Assembly (NCBI RefSeq): GCF_900094575.1
Contig: NZ_FMAE01000008.1
Coordinates: 62,001 to 126,000, forward strand
Origin: Bradyrhizobium yuanmingense
GTDB taxonomy: Bacteria; Pseudomonadota; Alphaproteobacteria; Rhizobiales; Xanthobacteraceae
Reading direction: 5' to 3'
DNA: 64,000 nucleotides
Both the position numbers and the translations under genes were made by a program. Positions 8,968-17,967 of this stretch are shown one piece after another. The notes below the pieces were generated by a model. That model had not been told where the DNA came from. It made no database searches and saw only the letters and a list, made by a program, of their open reading frames with translations. Within the stretch, counting starts at the first letter, position 1. Each line of letters begins with the position of its first letter.

Positions 8968-9390
8968 ATGACCGACGAAAAGACACCCGAACCAGCCCGA
9001 CAATCCCCCTTCAACGCCATCCGCGCGATCGACTACACCGTCGTCTTCGTGCGCGACATGGCGGCGATGCGGCGCTTCTACGAGGACGTCCTCGCCTTTC
9101 CACTCTCGCGCGAGCTGTCGCCGAATTGGATCGAGTACAGCATCGGCAGCAACACGTTGGCGCTGGCAAGGCCGAGCCGCACCGCCAGCGATGCACCGAC
9201 GCCAGCGGGCAGCGCCTCGCTGCAGCTGGCCTTCAAGGTCTCTGCTGCAGAGGTCGACGCGTGCGCCGATGAACTCGTGCGGCAAGGCGTGGCGCTGCTG
9301 TCACCGCCGACCAACCAGCCCTTCGGCCATCGCACGCTGTTCTTCCGCGATCCCGACGGGAATCTGCTGGAGGTGTACGCCGAGATCTGA
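8968..9390 (+). CDS. VOC family protein (glyoxalase/dioxygenase superfamily)
   Basis: A 140-residue single-unit VOC protein made of two beta-alpha-beta-beta-beta repeats. It has the typical YTVVFVRDMAAMRRFYEDVL opening and FFRDPDGNLLEVY ending, whose Glu is a usual metal ligand. The enzymatic role (lyase, dioxygenase or resistance protein) cannot be assigned. It converges with the metallophosphoesterase, with 6 bp between the stop codons. Confidence 0.85.
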   Translation: MTDEKTPEPARQSPFNAIRAIDYTVVFVRDMAAMRRFYEDVLAFPLSRELSPNWIEYSIGSNTLALARPSRTASDAPTPAGSASLQLAFKVSAAEVDACADELVRQGVALLSPPTNQPFGHRTLFFRDPDGNLLEVYAEI

Positions 9391-9396
9391 GAAATT

Positions 9397-10137
9397 CTAT
9401 TTGACGTATCCCGACAACATGGCGTGCGCCCAGTCCGGACGGTTGTTGGCGAGCGCGCGCACTGATGCGGCCTCCCAGTCGTATTCGAGGGCCAGCAGAT
9501 CGACCTGCCAGCCCCTTTTGCCCTTGGTGAGGATCGCGTAGCGGGCGTGAGGCGAGCGGTGTTCCAGTTTCGCGGCAAAGGGAATGTCAGCGAAAACAGG
9601 GCATCCGACGCTGCCGGGATTGAGGACCAGACATTCGCGCGGCCCGTGAACGACGGCCGGGCGGTGGCTATGGCCACACAGCACCACGCGCGCCGCTGCC
9701 TCGCTCGCAAGGCGTGCTTCCAGCACGTCGCGGCGTGCCGGCACGAAGCGGCCGTCGTCGAGTGCGTCCTCCAGCAGGCACGCCGTATCGCTCTCGGGCG
9801 TGCCATGGCAGGCCAGGATGCCGTCGTCCAGCCGCAGCTGGGAGGGCAGGTGGTGAAGCGCGCGGCGCTGCTCCGCAGTCAATGCGTTGCGCGCAAACAG
9901 ACCTGCCGGCGAGAGCTTGTCGTCCGGAAACTCCTCGATCCAGCGATCATGATTTCCGCGCACGGTCGGCAACGCCAGCGATTGGAGGAATTCGAACGTT
10001 TCCCTCGGCCACAACGGGCTGGTGACGCAGTCGCCGAGGTTGACTATCCGATCGACGCCCCGCGTCTTGATATCCGCCAGCACCGCCTCCAGCGCGGCGA
10101 GATTGCCGTGGATGTCGGAAATGACCGCCAATCGCAT
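9397..10137 (-). CDS. Metallophosphoesterase (YfcE/MJ0936-like)
   Basis: The 246-residue protein starts directly with the beta-strand and motif MRLAVISDIHGN. The further calcineurin-like metal motifs are all present: GDCV, GNHD, CHGTPESD and GHSHRP. The ATG at 10137 is chosen because ggggaataaag precedes it; an upstream frame extension has no conserved sequence. Likely a cytosolic phosphodiesterase or phosphatase; substrate unknown. Confidence 0.9.
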   Translation of the reverse strand: MRLAVISDIHGNLAALEAVLADIKTRGVDRIVNLGDCVTSPLWPRETFEFLQSLALPTVRGNHDRWIEEFPDDKLSPAGLFARNALTAEQRRALHHLPSQLRLDDGILACHGTPESDTACLLEDALDDGRFVPARRDVLEARLASEAAARVVLCGHSHRPAVVHGPRECLVLNPGSVGCPVFADIPFAAKLEHRSPHARYAILTKGKRGWQVDLLALEYDWEAASVRALANNRPDWAHAMLSGYVK

Positions 10138-10408
10138 CTTTATTCCCCATATCGCCAGACGTGAGCGTGGCTCGGCTATAGGCCGATCCCGCCGCGCCAA
10201 GGTTAATCGAGCTGGCCGCAAAAATCCGCTGCAAGCTTCAGGCGCGGCTCGCCGTCAAGCCATGCATCACGGCTATGGTGATTTCCGGGCGCTTGGCGTA
10301 AAGAGCGCCCAGATCAAATCAGCGTGCGGTCGGGCCGTTTGCCGCGCACGCAGCTCGGGGCGCCGGTTCACCGTTTGCGCGCCTGAATCAAACAAGGTTT
10401 CCCATCTC

Positions 10409-12331
10409 GTGTCTCTTCCGGCCCTGACCCCGCCGCTCGCCCGCGCTTTGGCCGAGCGGAACTATGATTCACTGACGCCCGTCCAGCTCGCGGTGCTCGC
10501 CCACGAAGCCACCAGCCGCGACCTCCTGGTCTCGGCCCAGACCGGTTCCGGCAAGACCGTCGCTTACGGCTTGGCCATCGCAAAGAACATCCTCGATGAC
10601 GCCGAGCAGTTCGCACCAGCGGCCGCGCCGCTCGCCTTGATCGTGGCGCCGACCCGCGAACTCGCGCTCCAGGTTCAGCGCGAGCTGGCCTGGCTCTATG
10701 GGCATGCCGGCGGGCGTGTCGTCTCTTGCGTTGGCGGCATGGATCCGCGGCGCGAGCAGCGCGAGCTCGCCGCCGGCGCGCATATCGTCGTCGGCACCCC
10801 CGGGCGTCTGTGCGATCATCTGCGGCGCGGCCGTCTCGACATTTCCGAGCTCGCCGCGGTTGTGCTCGACGAAGCCGACGAGATGCTCAATCTCGGCTTT
10901 CGCGAGGACATGGAATTCATCCTCGAGACCACGCCGCAGACGCGCCGCACCTTGCTGTTCTCGGCGACGTTTCCCCGCGGCATCGTCGCGCTGGCGCGGC
11001 AATATCAGCGCGACGCCTTCCGGATCGAGGTCGCCGGCGACGAGGGCGGCCACGCCGATATCGAATACCGCGCGATCCGCATCGCGCCCGCCGACGTCGA
11101 GCATGCCGTCGTCAACGTGCTGCGCTTCTACGAGGCGCCGAGCGCGCTGGTGTTCTGCAGCACGCGCGATGCTGTCAGGCATTTGCAAGCCGCGCTCCTG
11201 GAGCGCGGCTTTTCGGTGGTCGCGCTGTCGGGTGAATTGACGCAGAACGAACGCACCCTGGCGCTGCAGTCGCTACGCGACGGGCGCGCCCGCGTCTGCG
11301 TTGCGACCGACGTTGCCGCCCGCGGCATCGACCTGCCGAGCCTCGACCTCGTCATTCATGCCGATTTGCCCAACGACGCCGAGGTCCTGCAGCATCGCTC
11401 GGGCCGCACCGGGCGCGCGGGCCGGAAGGGGACGAGCGTCCTGCTGGTGCCGCCCGCGCGGCGGCGGCGCGCCGAGCTGCTGCTCGATCTCGCAGGGGTC
11501 GACGCGGTCTGGGGCACGGCGCCGCAGGCGGAAGACATCCGCAAGCTCGATCACGCACGCATGAAGGACGTGCTATTCACGGAGGAGACCACTCCCGACG
11601 ATCTGGCCCTGGCGCAGGCGCTCTTGGCGGAGCGCTCGGCGGAGGACATCGCCGCCGCGCTGGCGCGGCTTTATCGCGCGCGGCTGCCGTCGCCAGAGGA
11701 CATCATCGACCCCGGCGAGCGAAGCGGCAAGCCGGAGCGCGGGCGTGATAGATCCGGAGAGGGCGATGACCGCGCCAAGCCGCGATCGAAGGCTGGGAAA
11801 TCCTCGAAGCACGCCATGGCGGAGGGCAGCGTCTGGTTCCGCGCCGCCATCGGGCGCCGCAAGAACGCCGAAGCGCGCTGGCTGCTGCCGATGATCTGTC
11901 GCCGCGGCGGCATCGACAAGCGCGACATCGGTGCCATCAGGATCATGGACACCACCACCGAGTTCGAGATCTCTCGGCGGGTCGCCGAATCCTTTGCGGC
12001 AAAGATCAAGCGTCCCGACAAGGAAGACAGCATCCGGATCGAGCCGATGACGGATGCGCCTCACCGGCAAGAAGCTCCTCAGGAGCGCCCCCGCGCGCCG
12101 CAGCGCGAGGCCGGCGCTCATCATGAACGGCGCGAGGATCGCCCGCGCGAGGCAGCCGGATTCAAGCCGCGCAGCAAGCCTCACGGCGAGCGCGCGCCGA
12201 AACTCGGCGATGCGCCTTCCTTCGGAAAGAAGAAGCACAAGAACAGGCCCGGCCACGCAGAGCCGTCGGTCACACCATGGCCGGCGAAGGGTGCATCGGG
12301 AAAGAAGGCAAAGAAGAAGCGTCGCGGTTGA
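10409..12331 (+). CDS. DEAD-box RNA helicase with DbpA-type C-terminus
   Basis: About 640 residues from the proposed GTG start (VSLPALTPP). It has the Q-motif (YDSLTPVQ), motif I AQTGSGKT, Ia APTRELA, II DEAD, III SAT, V ATDVAARGIDLP and VI HRSGRTGRAGRKG. After residue ~465 comes a DbpA RNA-binding-like domain (SVWFRAAIGRRKNAEARWLLPM), then a basic disordered tail rich in R, P and K. DbpA-type helicases act in 50S ribosome assembly. The open frame runs upstream to 10022, but those codons look non-coding. Confidence 0.9.
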   Translation: MSLPALTPPLARALAERNYDSLTPVQLAVLAHEATSRDLLVSAQTGSGKTVAYGLAIAKNILDDAEQFAPAAAPLALIVAPTRELALQVQRELAWLYGHAGGRVVSCVGGMDPRREQRELAAGAHIVVGTPGRLCDHLRRGRLDISELAAVVLDEADEMLNLGFREDMEFILETTPQTRRTLLFSATFPRGIVALARQYQRDAFRIEVAGDEGGHADIEYRAIRIAPADVEHAVVNVLRFYEAPSALVFCSTRDAVRHLQAALLERGFSVVALSGELTQNERTLALQSLRDGRARVCVATDVAARGIDLPSLDLVIHADLPNDAEVLQHRSGRTGRAGRKGTSVLLVPPARRRRAELLLDLAGVDAVWGTAPQAEDIRKLDHARMKDVLFTEETTPDDLALAQALLAERSAEDIAAALARLYRARLPSPEDIIDPGERSGKPERGRDRSGEGDDRAKPRSKAGKSSKHAMAEGSVWFRAAIGRRKNAEARWLLPMICRRGGIDKRDIGAIRIMDTTTEFEISRRVAESFAAKIKRPDKEDSIRIEPMTDAPHRQEAPQERPRAPQREAGAHHERREDRPREAAGFKPRSKPHGERAPKLGDAPSFGKKKHKNRPGHAEPSVTPWPAKGASGKKAKKKRRG

Positions 12332-12351
12332 GCTTCTGCTAGCGACGGGCA

Positions 12352-12858
12352 TTACGTCGCGGCGAGGTCGCGCAGCATGTAGGTCGCGCCGTCGCCGTAG
12401 CATGCGAGCTTTGCGTGCAACTCGGCGTCCGCCGTCACGGTCCGAAAGCCGACGCATTCCCATAGCGGCGGCGTGCCGTAGACCGAGACCAGCGCGAGCG
12501 TTCTGATGCGTGATGCACGCGCCAGCTTCTCGATATCACCGACATAAGCGCGCACGCCGCCGCCGCGGAACTCCGGCAATACGGCGACGTCGTGGATGTA
12601 GAGACAGTCGGCGCGAGCGGGCAATGCTTGCAGAAAGCCGTCGAGCGGCGGAATTCGGTACCGCATCCAGGGATGTGCCAGTCCGTAGCCGATGATGCCC
12701 TGGTCCGTATCGAGCACGCCGCAGCCCTCCGGGCAAAGCCTGATCTTCTCCGCCAGCACCTCTTCGCGTTCGGGCAACGCCGGATGGATGCGTGCCGCAA
12801 TCGCGCTTATCGCAGGAAGGTCGGAGGCGCGCGCGGGACGCCAATGCGGCTTGCTCAT
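12352..12858 (-). CDS. GNAT family N-acetyltransferase
   Basis: A 168-residue protein beginning MSKPHWRPARASDLPAI. It has the GNAT core VAVLPEFRGGGVRAYV (motif A, acetyl-CoA binding) and ends with a typical GFRTVTADAEL strand-helix. The ATG at 12858 is chosen at the point where homology-like sequence begins; the frame is open much further upstream. Substrate unknown. It is read in the same direction as the DJ-1-like gene and starts 79 bp after that gene's stop. Confidence 0.85.
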   Translation of the reverse strand: MSKPHWRPARASDLPAISAIAARIHPALPEREEVLAEKIRLCPEGCGVLDTDQGIIGYGLAHPWMRYRIPPLDGFLQALPARADCLYIHDVAVLPEFRGGGVRAYVGDIEKLARASRIRTLALVSVYGTPPLWECVGFRTVTADAELHAKLACYGDGATYMLRDLAAT

Positions 12859-12937
12859 GTCGATCCGTCGTTCCGTGGTGTCCTTCCAATCTATTCCGCC
12901 GCGGCGATGCGCGCAGCGGGAAAGATCCTGGCGGTCG

Positions 12938-14095
12938 TTATCGCGGATATTCCAGCTGCATCGCCACGAAGTCGGCCGTGCGTGCTCCATAGCGCGTCTC
13001 GATCGCGCGCAGCGTTTCGTCCAGCGCCCGCGCCGGCGGCGAGGCGCCGGAATCCGGCACGGCCTGCTCCGCTGGCCAGCTCCCGGCAATGCGGTCCGGC
13101 AGGATGCGAAGACCGCTGCGGCTGGTCCGCGCCTCTGCCGTGGCGGCGAAGGTGAGGGCGCGCGAGCGGTAGGTGCGCGACCACGCATCGGCGATCAGGG
13201 CGAGCGAAACCTCGTCGACATCGGGCGTCAACGCGATGCCGAGTTGCTCGCGCTTCCAGAATGCGAGCGTGTTTGCGATCGCCGTCAGCGCAAAGGGGCG
13301 TGTGAAGCTGAACGCGTCGCTGCGGTGGCGTGCGTCCCATCGCGCAAGGCCGATGTCGCCGGCGACCGCCTCGGCCTTGGCGCGGCCGGCGATCGCCTCG
13401 ATCAAGGTGAGGGCCATCGGCATGGATGCGGTGATGCCAGTGGTCGTCGCGACGCCCTGGTCGACGACCAGCCTGCGGTCCGCCGCGTAGCGGATCGTCG
13501 AATGCTTCTTCAGATCGCCCACGGAATACCAATGCGTCGTGGCCCGCTTGCCGTCGAGCAGCCCGGTGTTGGCAACAACCGTGGCACCGACGCACACGCC
13601 GATCACAATCGCGCCCTTGCCGGCTTGGCTCCTGATCCAGTGCAAGACCGTTGCGTCGTCGTCGCGGCTCATCGCCGGCACGATGACGTAGTCGGCGCCA
13701 TCGGGGTGCGCGGCATCGAACTCGGCGATTGTCGCATGCGGCTGCACCTTGAGGGCGGGATAGAGCGTGACGGGCCCTGGCTGCGTCGACAAGGTGAGGA
13801 CGTCGGCAATGTCGGCGCGGGCGAGAATGCCGTAGGGCATCAGGTAATCGGTGGTCTCGCTCATGTCGTTGATGCCGACGATGGCGATCAAGGGTCGCTT
13901 GCGTTTCGGCGGTTTCAGCGCCGCCAGGGTCGATTCGGTTTCGTCTCTGGAAATCGCAGGCGCGGTTCCCGAGGCTGGTGCGGCTGGCAGCAGGAGCAGC
14001 CAGGTCGCGCCGATCCCTGCCAGCAATGTCATGCCGCCGAGGGCAGTCCACGCCAGATTGCGCCAGCTCATCATGATGTCAGCCGCTCGTCTCAC
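12938..14095 (-). CDS. Membrane-anchored DJ-1/PfpI family protein
   Basis: A 385-residue protein with one N-terminal hydrophobic segment (about 10-38; AWTALGGMTLLAGIGATWLLLL), so it is probably exported and anchored. A DJ-1/PfpI (GATase1-like) domain follows, with the nucleophile elbow GVCVGA and the family continuation NTGLLDGKRATTHW known from GlxA-like proteins. No AraC helix-turn-helix is present in the remaining ~150 residues, so it is not a GlxA regulator. Function unknown. An internal start is possible at MMSWRN. Confidence 0.82.
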   Translation of the reverse strand: MRRAADIMMSWRNLAWTALGGMTLLAGIGATWLLLLPAAPASGTAPAISRDETESTLAALKPPKRKRPLIAIVGINDMSETTDYLMPYGILARADIADVLTLSTQPGPVTLYPALKVQPHATIAEFDAAHPDGADYVIVPAMSRDDDATVLHWIRSQAGKGAIVIGVCVGATVVANTGLLDGKRATTHWYSVGDLKKHSTIRYAADRRLVVDQGVATTTGITASMPMALTLIEAIAGRAKAEAVAGDIGLARWDARHRSDAFSFTRPFALTAIANTLAFWKREQLGIALTPDVDEVSLALIADAWSRTYRSRALTFAATAEARTSRSGLRILPDRIAGSWPAEQAVPDSGASPPARALDETLRAIETRYGARTADFVAMQLEYPR

Positions 14096-14206
14096 GCGGC
14101 GCGGAAGCTATCCGGTCGCATCGACGTCAGGAATGACGCAAATCCGGCAAAAACGGTCACGCTGCGCGACGATCCATCGCAGGATCGCCGCACGTCTGCA
14201 GGGGCT

Positions 14207-14761
14207 CTATCGCAGCCCCTCATACACCATCAGCCCGCGCGCGATCTGCAATTTGCGGATGGCGCGCGGCAGGAGTTTCTCCGGCTGGTGCAGGTAGCGC
14301 CAGGAAGTGAGGGTGAAGGCGGACAACGTGCCGCATTCGTCGTCGAACGGCGCGAGCACGCCGGTGACGCTGACCGGCGTATGCGGGCGGGCGTTGAAGG
14401 GCAGCAGCAGGAGCTCCAGATGCGCCTTGCTGCCGTCCTCGCGCGCGGCGGTGACGCCGGCGATCGCGCCCAGCGTCTCGTCGGCGACGATCGTCGTGAT
14501 CTCCTCGATCTCGCTGCGGCTTGCTTCTGTGAACAGCGCCGCAAAGCTGCGGTCCTTGAGGTCGGTTCCTGCGAGCGCGCAGACGCGCGTGCCGGCGACG
14601 CGGAACGGGAAGCCGAGGTTCGGCTCGCAGGACAGCACGAAGATGTCGCCGAGCAGGCCGCGGACCGCGGCCGGGTCGATGTCGGCCCGGTCAGGAGCCC
14701 GTGCAGTGCCGCGCTTCTTGTCCCAATACGCGAAGAATGCGCGGCTCGACGGATGTTTCAT
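14207..14761 (-). CDS. PAS domain protein (PAS_5 family)
   Basis: A 184-residue protein beginning MKHPSSRAFFAYWDKKRG, the usual opening of rhizobial PAS_5 proteins. It then has a PAS-like core (FRVAGTRVCALAGTDLKDRSF). No output domain is present, so it is a stand-alone sensor or adaptor. The ATG at 14761 is preferred over an upstream one that adds 36 unconserved residues. An exact TTAA-N7-TTAA box lies about 155 bp upstream. Confidence 0.85.
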   Translation of the reverse strand: MKHPSSRAFFAYWDKKRGTARAPDRADIDPAAVRGLLGDIFVLSCEPNLGFPFRVAGTRVCALAGTDLKDRSFAALFTEASRSEIEEITTIVADETLGAIAGVTAAREDGSKAHLELLLLPFNARPHTPVSVTGVLAPFDDECGTLSAFTLTSWRYLHQPEKLLPRAIRKLQIARGLMVYEGLR

Positions 14762-14913
14762 GACTGAACGCTCGCCCCGGGGTGCAACCTCGAAGGGACA
14801 GACTTGTCCCGCTTCAGTGCACCCGCGATCCCTTCTGTTGTTGTGCAGGAGGGGATTTGCAGCGTCCATGCCGCCGGCGCGTTTTCAGGCTTCTTGGGCC
14901 GGCCTTTACGCCG

Positions 14914-14928
14914 TTAACGTTAAATTAA
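14914..14928. promoter_or_regulatory. Exact CtrA-type box (TTAA-N7-TTAA)
   Basis: TTAA-CGTTAAA-TTAA followed by C is an exact match to the alphaproteobacterial CtrA consensus, and it overlaps the palindrome TTAACGTTAA. It lies between the divergent PAS_5 and rhomboid genes. Confidence 0.6.
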
Positions 14929-15041
14929 CTATGAGCTTCGTGCCGGCCGCGCGCCTGCTATGGTGACCGCGGTCGCAAGCCTCGCCGCTTTTCTCCAGGT
15001 TCTCGGCGGGGCCTGTACAGGGCGTCAAACAGTTTGGTCAC

Positions 15042-15062
15042 GGGCCACGGGGAGGGGTGGGG
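15042..15062 (+). other. G-quadruplex motif (copy 2)
   Basis: GGG-CCAC-GGGG-A-GGGG-T-GGGG forms a canonical G4 pattern. The core ACGGGGAGGGGTGGGGAT is identical to that at 3103-3120. It lies in the presumed leader of the rhomboid gene. Confidence 0.6.
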
Positions 15063-15103
15063 ATACGCCTTATCTCTCCGGCCACCGGAAGACCGACACG
15101 GAC

Positions 15104-15129
15104 AGGCAGGGCTTCGGCCCTGCCTTTTC
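15104..15129 (+). terminator. Intrinsic terminator upstream of the rhomboid gene
   Basis: A perfect 9-bp stem (aggcagggc) with a TTCG tetraloop is followed by ttttccttttg. It ends transcripts that begin upstream of the rhomboid gene, so it could be an attenuator or the end of a small RNA. Confidence 0.75.
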
Positions 15130-15186
15130 CTTTTGTGCACTTGCGCAGGGACGGCAAAGGCGCCTATCTCCAAGTCTGTCGCCCCG

Positions 15187-16029
15187 ATGTCGCCCGAAAG
15201 CGAAGCTGCCTTGGATTCCCCGCAAGATTCGTCGCCGCAAGGTCCTGAGCCGGGCCCGCCGGCCGTCGTGGAGGCTCCGCGCGAGCCGATCCTGACGCTG
15301 CCTCCGGCGCTGACCGCCTATATCCTGCTGCTGGCGGTGATCCATCTGCACGTGCTGCTACCGCCCGAGCTCGAGAACTGGACCATCGACGTCTTCGGCT
15401 TCATCCCGAAGCGCTACGATTCCTCGCTGCTCAATCTGCAGATCCCGGGCGGGGCGGGGGCGAAGGTCTGGACCTTCGTCACCTATTCGCTGCTGCACGC
15501 CAATCTCACCCATCTCGGCTTCAACGTGCTGTGGCTCTTGCCGTTCGGCAGCGCGTTGGCGCGGCGTTTCGGCACCGTCAGGTTCTTCGTCTTCCTGGCC
15601 GTGACGGCGGCGGCCGGCGCGCTCGCCCATCTCATCACCCATGAGCATGCGGTGGCGCCGATGATCGGCGCCTCGGCCTCGGTGTCGGGCGCGATGGCGG
15701 CCGCAATCCGCTTTGCCTTCGTCCGCGGCAGCTTCCTGTCGTTCAGCCGATCGGATGCCGATACCGCCGCGAAAGTTCCGGCGCTGCCGCTGTCCCGCGC
15801 GCTCCGCGACGGGCGGGTGGTCGGCTTCCTCGCCGTCTGGTTCGGCATCAACATCATATTCGGCGTGGGCGCGATCGGGGTCGATGCGGAAACCACGAGC
15901 GTGGCCTGGCAGGCGCATATCGGCGGCTTCTTCGCCGGCCTGCTGTTGTTCGCGCTGTTCGATCCCGTGCCGCGCGTGCGAAGCGATGCTGCGGATGCGT
16001 CATCACGGGACGTTTCAGACCGTATCTGA
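15187..16029 (+). CDS. Rhomboid family intramembrane serine protease
   Basis: A 280-residue protein with a proline-rich N-terminal tail of about 45 residues, then six or seven membrane segments. The catalytic Ser is in GASASVSG and the catalytic His in AHIGGFFAG. The loop-1 region has the family pattern SLLHANLTHLGFN. It cleaves substrates within the membrane; its substrate is unknown. The ATG at 15187 was chosen because upstream codons overlap the G4/terminator region and are unlike coding sequence. Confidence 0.9.
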   Translation: MSPESEAALDSPQDSSPQGPEPGPPAVVEAPREPILTLPPALTAYILLLAVIHLHVLLPPELENWTIDVFGFIPKRYDSSLLNLQIPGGAGAKVWTFVTYSLLHANLTHLGFNVLWLLPFGSALARRFGTVRFFVFLAVTAAAGALAHLITHEHAVAPMIGASASVSGAMAAAIRFAFVRGSFLSFSRSDADTAAKVPALPLSRALRDGRVVGFLAVWFGINIIFGVGAIGVDAETTSVAWQAHIGGFFAGLLLFALFDPVPRVRSDAADASSRDVSDRI

Positions 16030-16217
16030 AGCGGCGCTTGCGACGCGGCCCGAATTCATCCATCATTCCCGCGAAGAATGTTCCGAAGCGACACGTCCTT
16101 AGCGGCGATGCTTCGCAAAGCGCACGAGCGTGAAACCGGCGCTGTAACTGTTAGTTGAAGACTCGCGAACAAGTCCGAACCGCCAAAGGCGGACGGCTCG
16201 GATTCAGGGAGGCGACG

Positions 16218-16646
16218 ATGACGGTACGTTCCATTCTGAACACCAAGGGCCACCAGATCATGAGCGTCGAGCCCGACGCCAAGCTGGCGGACGCGATCAA
16301 GCTGCTCGGCGAGAAGAAGATCGGCGCGGTGCTGGTGATGAGCCAGAGCCGGCTCGAGGGCATCCTGTCGGAGCGCGACATTGTGCGCGTGCTCGGCGAG
16401 CGCGGCGCCGGCGTGCTGGAGGCGCCGGTCTCGGAGGTGATGACCCGCAAGGTCGTGACCTGCAAGGAGACCGACACCGTCGCCGAGCTCATGGAGATGA
16501 TGACGACCGGCAAGTTCCGTCATCTGCCCGTGATCGACAACGGCAAGGTGGTCGGCCTGATCTCGATCGGCGACATCGTCAAGCGCCGCGTCCAGGAATA
16601 CGAGAGCGAGCAGGAAGCCCTGCGCGACTACATCAAGACTGCCTGA
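16218..16646 (+). CDS. CBS domain pair protein
   Basis: A 142-residue protein with two CBS domains (about 8-65 and 73-130). It begins MTVRSILNTKG, with the repeated pattern VLVMSQSRLEGILSERDIVR and LPVIDNGKVVGLISIGDIVK. CBS pairs bind adenine nucleotides such as AMP or NAD. It has a good SD (agggaggcg). Its stop abuts that of the patatin gene: TGATCA holds both stop codons. Confidence 0.92.
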   Translation: MTVRSILNTKGHQIMSVEPDAKLADAIKLLGEKKIGAVLVMSQSRLEGILSERDIVRVLGERGAGVLEAPVSEVMTRKVVTCKETDTVAELMEMMTTGKFRHLPVIDNGKVVGLISIGDIVKRRVQEYESEQEALRDYIKTA

Positions 16647-17720
16647 TCAGGCCAAGTCTCCCGCTTTCGGCTCGTCCGCTTTCGGCGCGATGCCCGCGGG
16701 CGCCGGCGCCAGCACGTGGATCGCCTCCTGGATGGACTCCAGTGCACGCTCCGCAGCGCGCGTGCCATGTGCGATCAGGTCTTCGGAGCGGTGGAAGTCG
16801 AACCAGCCGAACTGACCGACCCGCGGCGTGATCAGCATGTCGGGCGGATCGCCGGCGAGACGGGCGCGGGTGATGCGGTCCTGCATGATGTTGAAGGCGT
16901 CCACCATCACCGAGGAGATGCCGGGCCGGCCGTTACCGCCGAAGAACTCGCGCTTCATCGTCTTCTCGGGCGAGAACAGGCGCGGGAAGCGCCGCTTCGC
17001 CGTCGGCTCCTCGGCCACCGGTACGACCGGGGCGGGCACTGCGCCGTGCGAATAGATCGTGGTGGAATGGGTGAAGATGTCGCTGGAAAGATTTGCGGCG
17101 ATGACGATTTCGGCGCCGAGCGCGCGGGCGGCCGAGACCGGCACCGGGTTCACCAGCGCGCCGTCGACCAGCCAGCGGTCGCCGATCAGCACGGGCGCGA
17201 AGATGCCGGGCAGGGCGTATGAGGCGCGCATGGCATCGACCACGCGGCCGCGCGTCAGCCAGATCTCGTGGCCGGTGCGAACCTCGGTCGCGACGCTCGC
17301 GAACTTGATGGGCAGGTCCTCGATCAGGATCTGCCCGATCGCCTCCTCGAGCCGGGTCGCGAGCTTCTCGCCACCGAGCAGGCCGGAGCCGTTGAGACGG
17401 ATATCGAGATAGCCGAGAATGTTGCGCATCCCTTGCAGGCTGCGCCCCCATTCCTCGAACGTATCGAGCCGGCCGGCCGCGTGGAGGCCGCCGACCACGG
17501 CGCCGATTGACGTGCCGACCACGACATCGGGCACGATTCCATTGGCAATCAGGGTCCTCAGGATTCCGATATGGGCAAAGCCGCGCGCCGCGCCGCCGCC
17601 GAGGGCAAGGCCGATCACCGGCCGGCGGATGCTGCCCAGGCCAACTTTTTCGCCGACTTTTTCGCCCACTTTCTCGCCGTTCGAGCCGTTCGCGCCCCGG
17701 CCTTTCAATCTGTCCAGCAC
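16647..17720 (-). CDS. Patatin-like phospholipase (RssA-like)
   Basis: A 357-residue protein with a GTG start preceded by taggagag. The oxyanion motif is GLALGGGAARGFAHIG. The nucleophile motif is GTSIGA and the catalytic Asp motif is DGALVNPVPV, so the Ser-Asp dyad is intact. A tandem 4-residue repeat (GEKV x3) sits at residues 15-27, before the domain. It is probably a cytosolic or membrane-associated lipid hydrolase. It is tail-to-tail with the CBS gene at zero spacing. Confidence 0.9.
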   Translation of the reverse strand: MLDRLKGRGANGSNGEKVGEKVGEKVGLGSIRRPVIGLALGGGAARGFAHIGILRTLIANGIVPDVVVGTSIGAVVGGLHAAGRLDTFEEWGRSLQGMRNILGYLDIRLNGSGLLGGEKLATRLEEAIGQILIEDLPIKFASVATEVRTGHEIWLTRGRVVDAMRASYALPGIFAPVLIGDRWLVDGALVNPVPVSAARALGAEIVIAANLSSDIFTHSTTIYSHGAVPAPVVPVAEEPTAKRRFPRLFSPEKTMKREFFGGNGRPGISSVMVDAFNIMQDRITRARLAGDPPDMLITPRVGQFGWFDFHRSEDLIAHGTRAAERALESIQEAIHVLAPAPAGIAPKADEPKAGDLA

Positions 17721-17967
17721 CGAAACTCTCCTACGCCGGGCCAGCCCGCATCGTCAGACTAGGCATCGCACTTGCGCTCCGCCATATCAGGCGCGAAGCA
17801 TGGTTTATGCCGCTTTGGAAAGGGCACGGGGCAGGAATATGGCGAGGGCCGGTTGCCACGGGGCTAATCACGCAACCGTCAAGCCGGTTCCACCGAAGGT
17901 CCAGGGCCGTATTCCCTGGGGTTTCAGAGGCTTGAATTTGCCGCGTTTTCGGTGAAAAGCAGGGACC

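Larger units (their letters stand above)
14762..15186. other. Intergenic region between PAS_5 and rhomboid genes
   Basis: These 425 bp hold no supported gene. They contain a CtrA-type box, a G-quadruplex motif and an intrinsic terminator on the plus strand, all listed separately. A short plus-strand transcript (leader or sRNA) ending at the terminator is possible. Confidence 0.6.
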
